In this document: piece after piece, positions 6,027 through 10,436 of the stretch
Layout: each line of letters begins with the position of its first letter
Position numbering within the stretch: position 1 is the first letter of the stretch
DNA from: DRGV01 sp018903055 [NCBI: bacterium]
GTDB lineage: Bacteria; UBP18; UBA7526
NCBI GenBank assembly: GCA_018903055.1
Contig: JAHIPW010000034.1
Coordinates: 1-10,436, forward strand
Reading direction: 5' to 3'
DNA length: 10,436 nt
Translations under genes and position numbers: made by a program
Notes under the pieces: generated by a model
What the model was told of the DNA's origin: nothing
The model's database searches: none
The model's input: the letters and a program-made list of their open reading frames with translations, nothing else

Positions 6027-7124
6027 ATGGAAGAGATAAAAGTAGACCTTGGTGAGAGAAGTTACAAAATCTTAGTCGATAGCGGAAATCTAAAGGATAT
6101 CGGAAAGACCCTAAAAGATTACCATCTGGGAAAGAAGGCGACTATCATTACCAATCCTATCGTGGGGGACCTCTATCAGGATGTGGTGAAAGACAGCCTA
6201 AGGAAGGAAGGCTTTGAAGTAGCTATCGCCCGGGTGCCGGATGGTGAGGAGTATAAGTCTTTAGAATGGGCTGCTAAATTATACGATGAACTCTTAGAGC
6301 ATAAGAGAGACAGATATTCCTTCATTCTCGCCTTAGGGGGAGGGGTAATTGGGGACTTAGCAGGATTTGTTGCCTCTACCTATATGAGGGGGATACCCTT
6401 CATCCAGGTTCCCACCTCCTTACTTGCTCAGGTGGATGCCTCTATCGGAGGGAAGGTAGCGGTAAATCATCCTTTAGGGAAGAACCTCATCGGCTCATTC
6501 TATCAGCCAAGACTGGTCTATACCGATCTTGCGGTATTAAAGACCTTAGCCCACAGGGAACTCATCGCTGCCTTGGCAGAGGTCATTAAGTACGGGATAA
6601 TTAAGAATAGAGAATTCTTTGATTATCTGGAAACGAACATAGATAGGGTAAAAACGCTTAATCCGAATGTTTTAAAAAAAATGGTTGCTGTCTGCACTCG
6701 TATTAAGTCGGAGTTAGTCTCCCTTGACGAAAGGGAAGAGAAGGGAATACGTTCCATCATAAACTATGGTCATACCATCGGTCATGCCTTGGAGGTTTTG
6801 TCAGAATACAAAGTTTACCGTCATGGGGAGGCGGTCTCTATTGGAATGGTGGCCGCAGCCAGGATTGCCCGGAGGATGGGGATTCTGAATGAAGAAGGAG
6901 AAAGGCGCCAGATAGAACTCTTAGAGAAGGCAGGATTACCAACCGGAATAAAGGGTATCGTTCCCTCAAAGATTATAAAGGCTTTGGCGAGAGATAAGAA
7001 AGTAAAAGAAGGAAAGATAAGGTTTATCTTGGCAACTGAGATAGGTAAAGTAGAAACCAGGGACGATGTCCCACCAGAAATAATAAAAGAAGTCCTGCAA
7101 GAAATAACCGCAGAAAACAGATGA
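6027..7124 (+). CDS. aroB: 3-dehydroquinate synthase
   Basis: AroB turns DAHP into 3-dehydroquinate, the second pathway step, using NAD+ and a divalent metal. From the ATG at 6027 it has 365 residues, usual for the family. The NAD-binding motifs DGEEYKSLE (72-80) and GGGVIGDLAGF (104-114) are present. PTSLLAQVDASIGGK (129-143) holds substrate-site residues. The three metal ligands are visible: Glu185 in AEVIKYG, His249 in NYGHTIGHALE and His266 in RHGEAVSIGM. A frame extends upstream to a GTG at 5976, but those 17 codons translate the palindromic leader and match no family sequence, so 6027 is preferred. It lies 188 bases after aroK on the same strand and probably shares its message, though the gap is full of repeats. 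No damage is seen. Confidence 0.96.
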   Translation: MEEIKVDLGERSYKILVDSGNLKDIGKTLKDYHLGKKATIITNPIVGDLYQDVVKDSLRKEGFEVAIARVPDGEEYKSLEWAAKLYDELLEHKRDRYSFILALGGGVIGDLAGFVASTYMRGIPFIQVPTSLLAQVDASIGGKVAVNHPLGKNLIGSFYQPRLVYTDLAVLKTLAHRELIAALAEVIKYGIIKNREFFDYLETNIDRVKTLNPNVLKKMVAVCTRIKSELVSLDEREEKGIRSIINYGHTIGHALEVLSEYKVYRHGEAVSIGMVAAARIARRMGILNEEGERRQIELLEKAGLPTGIKGIVPSKIIKALARDKKVKEGKIRFILATEIGKVETRDDVPPEIIKEVLQEITAENR

Positions 7125-7130
7125 CAAACT

Positions 7131-7260
7131 TTGTGGTTGGTAGTTGGGTTAGGGTAAGGTAGTGAGTTTGGTAGTTTGGTAAGGGTTATGTGTTTAAAGA
7201 CCAACTACCTAACCCAACAACTAAACCAACAACCTAACCTTAACCTAAAAACTCAACTAG
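7131..7260. repeat. GT-rich arm facing AC-rich arm, imperfect inverted repeat
   Basis: After the aroB stop, 7131-7190 is made of GGTTGGTAGTTGGGTTAGG-like words and 7201-7260 of CCAACTACCTAACCCAAC-like words. GTTGGGTTAGG (7143-7153) is the exact complement of CCTAACCCAAC (7208-7218), and other stretches pair less well. As RNA the arms could form a long imperfect stem after aroB. There is no T-run at its foot, so a terminator is not shown. Strand asymmetry is strong: almost no C in the left arm and almost no G in the right. Confidence 0.65.
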
Positions 7261-7274
7261 AAAAGCCGATTTCT

Positions 7275-7324
7275 AATATCTGTGATCTGTGTCAATCTGT
7301 AAGAAATCTGTGTTAATCTGTGTG
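7275..7324. repeat. Five ATCTGTG words in tandem
   Basis: ATCTGTG occurs at 7278, 7285, 7306 and 7316, and ATCTGT at 7295, all in the same direction and spaced 7 to 11 bases. Similar words appear before aroC, aroB and the last gene, always in gaps and never within coding regions here. No function can be read from the sequence. Confidence 0.65.
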
Positions 7325-7415
7325 GTGGTATGATGAACCCCGCACCTCCTATTATATTCTGTCATATTTATCTTTTAAAAACAGAAGAAGCGAAAAATAG
7401 GTTGCTTTTACTAAG

Positions 7416-7421
7416 TATAAT
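7416..7421 (+). promoter_or_regulatory. Possible -10 box (TATAAT) upstream of aroQ
   Basis: A perfect TATAAT lies 36 bases before the aroQ start in a locally AT-rich stretch. No good -35 box stands 16-18 bases upstream (AAAAAT region), and TTGCTT at 7402 is too close. If used, it would let aroQ and the following membrane-protein gene be transcribed apart from aroB. Confidence 0.35.
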
Positions 7422-7457
7422 ACAGAGAAACTTATTGAATCATAAGGGAGGGGCGGG

Positions 7458-7889
7458 GTGAAGATATTGGTCATTCATGGGCCAAACCTGGATCTTTTAG
7501 GAACCAGAGAACCGGAGGTCTATGGTAAGACTACCTTGGCTGAGATCAATAAGAGGATCCGGAACTTAGTGAAAGAGGAGGGAGGAGAGGTTAGGATCAT
7601 TCAGTCCAACCATGAGGGAAAGATTGTGGAGGAAATAAGTAACTCCATGGAGGATGCTTTAGTCATTAACCCTGCCGCCTATACCCACACCAGTGTGGCT
7701 ATAAGGGATGCTATTGTTGCTAAAAAGATACCGACGGTAGAGGTTCACCTTTCCAATATCTATGCCCGGGAAGAGTTTCGTCATAAATCCTTAATTGCCC
7801 CTGTAGCAGTAGGTCAGATCTCTGGCTTTAGAGTGGATAGTTATCTTTTAGGATTAAGGGCAGCCATCTCTTACCTTAAGAAGAAATGA
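7458..7889 (+). CDS. aroQ: Type II 3-dehydroquinate dehydratase
   Basis: AroQ removes water from 3-dehydroquinate to give 3-dehydroshikimate, the third pathway step. The type II enzyme is a small protein forming dodecamers, unrelated to the type I AroD. The 143 residues are typical. Landmarks are [16 protein letters not shown] (8-23), with Asn10 and the catalytic Tyr22, then QSNHEG (49-54), [11 protein letters not shown] (71-81) with Asn71 and His77, and [17 protein letters not shown] (95-111) with catalytic His97 and Arg108. The start is GTG, fixed by GGGAGG (7446-7451) 6 bases ahead. The stop overlaps the next gene's ATG by 4 bases, so the two are translationally linked. It lies over 330 bases after aroB, across a repeat-rich gap, and may have its own promoter. 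Confidence 0.97.
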   Translation: MKILVIHGPNLDLLGTREPEVYGKTTLAEINKRIRNLVKEEGGEVRIIQSNHEGKIVEEISNSMEDALVINPAAYTHTSVAIRDAIVAKKIPTVEVHLSNIYAREEFRHKSLIAPVAVGQISGFRVDSYLLGLRAAISYLKKK

Positions 7890-9886
7890 TTTTTGAACGG
7901 CTCATTACCCTGTGCCTGGTAGCCATCATTCTCTTCAGCCCCCTCTTCAGGGCTGCCCTTCCCATCTGGGCAATAACCCCTGTTTATTTAATACTCTTAG
8001 TTACTTTAGCCATCTGGCTGGTCAGAATAAGAGAGGATAGGGAATTCAGTTTTACCCGAACCCCGCTGGATCTCCCCATCCTCTTTTTTATTCTCTTCGC
8101 CTCTCTCTCCCTAATAAGATCCATCAATATCCATCACAGCATAAGCGCTCTCTATCGCCTCATCTCTTACTTCCTGATATACTTCTTAGTAGTTAATAAC
8201 ATTAAGAACAAATTAGAGATTAAAAAGTTAATCTTGAGTATATTGGGAGTGAGCGTCTTCGTTACCCTCTATGGACTCATCGAATTCTTTATCCACAATT
8301 TCAGCCCACCTTTTTCCACCTTTCCCAATCTAAATATCTTTGCCAGCTTTCTACTCATTTCCTTTTCCTTAGCTTCAGGATTATTACTATTCGGTAAGGA
8401 AAGGGGAAGGGCTAAGAGAATAGTTCTTGGGATAATGTTCATCCTCTTTCTCCTTGCCATCATAACTACCAGGTCTCGAGGAGTCTTCTTAAGTTTAACC
8501 CTGATTGTCACATTTTTGGGATACTTAAAGAACAAACGTTATGCCCTGATAACTTTGGTCTTGGTTATTCTTTTCTTCAGTCTTCTTCCCACCCCGGCTA
8601 ACTCACCATTAGTTCGTCTGATAACTGTAGGAGGAAAGGATCCTTATGCCTACACCAGGCTCTCCATCTGGAAGAGCGCCCTTTCTATATTTAAGAACCA
8701 TCCCTTCTTGGGCACTGGCCTGGGAACCTTCCAGGATGCCTTTCCCGGATACAGTTTTCCGGTAGAGGGGGTCTTTGCCCGTTTTGGGAAGAAGGCCTCC
8801 TTCGCTCACAATGAATACTTACAGATTGCCTCTGAAATGGGAATATTTGCTCTGGGAATATTCATGTGGATTCTCTGCGCTTTCTTAAAGAAAGCAAAAG
8901 AACTGCTAAGAAACCTTCGGGGCAAAGAAGAATACGGCCTAGTTATCGGTTTGATAGTAGGAATAATGGGGATTCTCATCCACAGCCTGGTAGACTTTCC
9001 TCTCCATGCCCCAGCTGTTACCATTTTTCTTACTATAAATGCGGGCTTACTTATGGGCTGGAGCTCATCACCGATCATTTACCCCGCTCGCCCCGTTAGA
9101 TGCTTGCTATCTAACGGGGTAAAAGGGCGAAGCCGCTCTAATGGGGCGGTTCACCGATCATTTACCCCGTTAGAGGGCGACCTGTCCCGTAGGCTTGTCC
9201 TTCGGGAAGCCTCTCTAATGGGGCCGATCACCACTTTAGGTAAGAGGTATTATCTCTATTCAGTTTTAATTATTTTGATCTTGGGATATGCCGTTATCGC
9301 TCCCTACTTGGCGGATATCTATGCCGAGAGAGGGAAGTATAGGAAAGCCATCGCCCATGATCCCTTATGCGGAGAATATCACTTTAAATTGGCTAATCTC
9401 TATGTCAAACAATACAGAGAAACGAAAGATTCTTACTATCGTATTGATGCCTATAAAGAATTTAAGAGGGCAATAAGGCTCGAGTCGAGAAATGGATATT
9501 ACCATCGCTGCTTGGCCAAATTCTATCATGAGAACTTTACTGGAAGATCGAGGATAGACTTTGCCATACGGGCCATGAAAAAAGCTCTGGAACTTTCTCC
9601 TTATGACTGCTTCTTCCATTATGAACTGGGCTCCATCTATGCCAATGAGGAGAGGTATGAAGAAACAATTCAGAACTATAAAAAGGCAATAGAGCTGGAG
9701 CCAAATTATGTCCAAGCCCACTATAATCTGGGTCGTATTTACGAGGACTTAGATAATGCTGAGTTGGCAGAGGAAGAGTATAAAAAGGCAGAAGAATCGA
9801 GAAGAAAAGGTCTAACCAAATTAACACGTACCAAGTATGAGAATCGATTGATCGCCCTACAGAAAAGAATACCAGAAAAAGAATGA
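7886..9886 (+). CDS. O-antigen ligase/polymerase-like membrane protein with TPR tail and in-frame repeat insert
   Basis: The 666 residues comprise about 12 hydrophobic segments (residues 5 to 395), one more at about 452-475, then four TPR-like repeats (about 490-645, such as [20 protein letters not shown] and [20 protein letters not shown]). Residues 255-330 match the Wzy_C pattern: [24 protein letters not shown] and then [12 protein letters not shown] with His308-Asn309. Such proteins (WaaL, Wzy, PglL types) move or join glycan chains from a lipid carrier at the outer face of the inner membrane. The acceptor cannot be told here, and no sugar-transferase neighbours are present. Residues 398-448 are unlike any family sequence, are Arg-rich and correspond to a palindromic repeat insert; without it the protein would read [15 protein letters not shown] across the joint. 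The insert falls in the loop before the last membrane segment. It overlaps aroQ by 4 bases and has no strong ribosome-binding site of its own. Confidence 0.8.
   Translation: MIFERLITLCLVAIILFSPLFRAALPIWAITPVYLILLVTLAIWLVRIREDREFSFTRTPLDLPILFFILFASLSLIRSINIHHSISALYRLISYFLIYFLVVNNIKNKLEIKKLILSILGVSVFVTLYGLIEFFIHNFSPPFSTFPNLNIFASFLLISFSLASGLLLFGKERGRAKRIVLGIMFILFLLAIITTRSRGVFLSLTLIVTFLGYLKNKRYALITLVLVILFFSLLPTPANSPLVRLITVGGKDPYAYTRLSIWKSALSIFKNHPFLGTGLGTFQDAFPGYSFPVEGVFARFGKKASFAHNEYLQIASEMGIFALGIFMWILCAFLKKAKELLRNLRGKEEYGLVIGLIVGIMGILIHSLVDFPLHAPAVTIFLTINAGLLMGWSSSPIIYPARPVRCLLSNGVKGRSRSNGAVHRSFTPLEGDLSRRLVLREASLMGPITTLGKRYYLYSVLIILILGYAVIAPYLADIYAERGKYRKAIAHDPLCGEYHFKLANLYVKQYRETKDSYYRIDAYKEFKRAIRLESRNGYYHRCLAKFYHENFTGRSRIDFAIRAMKKALELSPYDCFFHYELGSIYANEERYEETIQNYKKAIELEPNYVQAHYNLGRIYEDLDNAELAEEEYKKAEESRRKGLTKLTRTKYENRLIALQKRIPEKE
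9068..9232. repeat. Two-unit palindromic insert within the ligase-like gene
   Basis: CCGATCA occurs three times, at 9071, 9154 and 9224, bounding two units (76 and 63 bases). Both units begin TTTACCCCG and both contain CTCTAATGGGG near the end (9136-9146, 9213-9223). The 19-base word TCACCGATCATTTACCCCG is exact at 9068-9086 and 9151-9169. Unit 1 contains an 11-bp perfect hairpin, CCCCGTTAGAT (9091-9101) with ATCTAACGGGG (9109-9119). Unit 2 pairs CCCCGTTAGAG (9165-9175) with CTCTAATGGGG, and holds an inner AGGCTT/AAGCCT stem (9191-9196, 9207-9212). The stretch 9078-9230 is 153 bases, exactly 51 codons, with no stop in the ligase frame. Confidence 0.85.
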
Positions 9887-10009
9887 AATCAGTGTCAAAT
9901 ACGCTTCCGCAATAAGTAGTAAACAAAAATCCGTATCTAAGATTTATCTGTGCTAATCCGTGTCTTTAGGCTCAAGCAGTAAGCGAAATAAAGAAATCCG
10001 TGTCCAAAC
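9887..10009. repeat. Gap with ATCCGTG words after the ligase-like gene
   Basis: ATCCGT (9929), ATCTGTG (9946), ATCCGTG (9956) and ATCCGTG (9996) stand in one direction, the last only 7 bases before the -35 box of the next promoter. No terminator is evident after the ligase-like gene: there is no strong stem followed by T residues. No gene is seen. Confidence 0.55.
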
Positions 10010-10038
10010 TTGACAAAAGACTAATGGCATGTTATTAT
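10010..10038 (+). promoter_or_regulatory. Sigma-70-type promoter for the terminal regulator gene
   Basis: TTGACA (10010-10015), a perfect -35 box, is followed after exactly 17 bases by TATTAT (10033-10038), a one-mismatch -10 box. Transcription would start near 10045, leaving a leader of about 210 bases before the ATG at 10258. It is the best promoter in the window. Confidence 0.75.
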
Positions 10039-10048
10039 TTTATTCAGA

Positions 10049-10079
10049 GTGTTTACAATATTCTAAACATATTAAACAC
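10049..10079 (+). promoter_or_regulatory. Operator-like dyad just downstream of the promoter
   Basis: GTGTTTA (10049-10055) and TAAACAC (10073-10079) are exact inverted 7-base words, with another TAAACA (10064-10069) between them, so TGTTTA faces two TAAACA half-sites. The dyad begins about 5 bases after the predicted transcription start, a position where a bound protein would block transcription. The downstream gene encodes a DNA-binding regulator, so autoregulation is plausible but inferred. Confidence 0.45.
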
Positions 10080-10169
10080 AGGTCTCTGTAGTTGTAATAT
10101 CTTTTTTATGTTTTTCAGTTTTCTTTTGTGCTTTGGTGGTTACAGTTTTGCGTCTTTAAGTTAAATTTT

Positions 10170-10234
10170 GCCTGCCTGGCGGCAGACAGGCGCTTTTGCC
10201 CTTCGGACCCTGAAGGTTCCTCAGGATCCTGAAC
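10170..10234 (+). repeat. Hairpins in the leader of the regulator gene
   Basis: GCCTGCCTG (10170-10178) pairs with CAGACAGGC (10183-10191) around GCGG with one mismatch. CCTTC (10200-10204) pairs with GAAGG (10212-10216). TCAGGATCCTGA (10221-10232) is a perfect 12-base palindrome, extended outward to GTTC/GAAC with one unmatched base. The group ends 10 bases before the AAGGAGG ribosome-binding site. TTTT (10194-10197) after the first stem is short for a terminator. They could be repeats or a structured leader. Confidence 0.5.
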
Positions 10235-10257
10235 GGGCGGTTGCAAGGAGGGGAAGA

Positions 10258-10436
10258 ATGAATAAAAATCTGGATAAAGCATACCATAACTTCATTGAGG
10301 GAATAGGCCATCTCAGTTCTACCTTAGGGTTCAGCAAGGTGATGGGGCAGCTATATGCCCTGCTCTATTTCTCTGAAAAACCGCTTTCCCTCGATGATAT
10401 GGTAAAGAGATTGGCCATTAGTAAGGGGGGCGCCAG
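10258..10436 (+). CDS. GbsR-like HTH (MarR-fold) transcriptional regulator, 5' part only
   Basis: Only the first 59 residues are in the window; the gene runs off the right edge. They read FIEGIGHLSSTLGFSKVMGQ, then LYALLYFSEKPLSLDDMVKR and LAISKGGA. This matches the N-terminus of GbsR/OpuAR-type regulators: a short helix, a GFSxxMGQLYALLY segment, then the winged-helix opening with LSLDDMVKRLAISKGGAS as the start of the recognition region. In Bacillus, relatives control glycine betaine synthesis and uptake; in other lineages their targets vary, so no target is assigned. The ATG at 10258 follows AAGGAGG (10245-10251) by 6 bases. A strong promoter and an operator-like dyad lie about 200 bases upstream, and it is probably a separate unit from the aro genes. 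Confidence 0.75.
   Translation, partial: MNKNLDKAYHNFIEGIGHLSSTLGFSKVMGQLYALLYFSEKPLSLDDMVKRLAISKGGA

Noticed and set aside
7320-7457. Riboswitch before aroQ
   Set aside because: No conserved riboswitch core is recognisable, only ATCTGTG words and an AT-rich stretch.
9068-9232. Frameshift or pseudogene in the ligase-like gene
   Set aside because: The inserted stretch is 153 bases with no stop, and the membrane segment and TPR repeats continue in frame after it.
914-9926. Long open frames on the - strand
   Set aside because: All lie opposite confidently identified + strand genes and show no recognisable domains.
10170-10200. Intrinsic terminator in the regulator leader
   Set aside because: The stem has a mismatch and is followed by only TTTT after GC, too weak to call.

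Overview
The window (10,436 bases) holds eight complete genes and the start of a ninth, all on the + strand. Six are shikimate-pathway or peptidase genes of clear identity: a PmbA/TldE-type protein, aroE, aroC, aroK, aroB and aroQ. Between aroE and aroC lies a prepilin peptidase (pilD). After aroQ comes a large O-antigen ligase-like membrane protein with C-terminal TPR repeats. The window ends inside a GbsR-like (MarR-fold) regulator. I see no credible gene on the - strand, no RNA gene, no CRISPR array and no transposase.

Organism: almost certainly a bacterium. The mix of aro genes with a type IV pilus peptidase recalls the aro/pil clusters of some deep-branching bacteria and Clostridia. Lys, Glu, Ile and Arg are abundant, and AGA/AGG and ATA codons are common. 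Many short palindromic repeats fill the intergenic regions. An uncultivated lineage of the Omnitrophota/Aerophobota kind is one guess. It rests on impression only; marker genes are absent.

Layout: 1-353 is gene-free and made of repeats, with a terminator-like perfect palindrome at 136-159. Then pmbA (354-1691); a 408-base repeat-rich gap; aroE (2100-2963); pilD (TTG start, 3120-3947); an inverted-repeat gap; aroC-aroK (4-base overlap, 4091-5838); a repeat gap; aroB (6027-7124); a gap with a GT/AC-rich inverted repeat and ATCTGTG repeats; aroQ-ligase (4-base overlap, 7458-9886); a 371-base gap with a good sigma-70 promoter and an operator-like dyad; and the partial regulator from 10258.

How the genes work together: AroB makes 3-dehydroquinate, AroQ dehydrates it, AroE reduces dehydroshikimate, AroK phosphorylates shikimate, and AroC makes chorismate from EPSP. 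DAHP synthase and EPSP synthase (aroA) are not in the window. PilD and the ligase-like protein belong to cell-surface biogenesis and are neighbours rather than pathway members.

The most striking feature is how repeat elements have shaped genes. A two-unit palindromic insertion with three copies of CCGATCA sits inside the ligase gene and adds exactly 51 codons in frame. Repeat-derived tails extend AroK and probably PmbA. A palindrome bracketed by CGGAG lies at the ribosome-binding sites of aroE and aroB, while aroC carries what looks like the empty site. AroK also has Asn at two positions that normally handle Mg2+.
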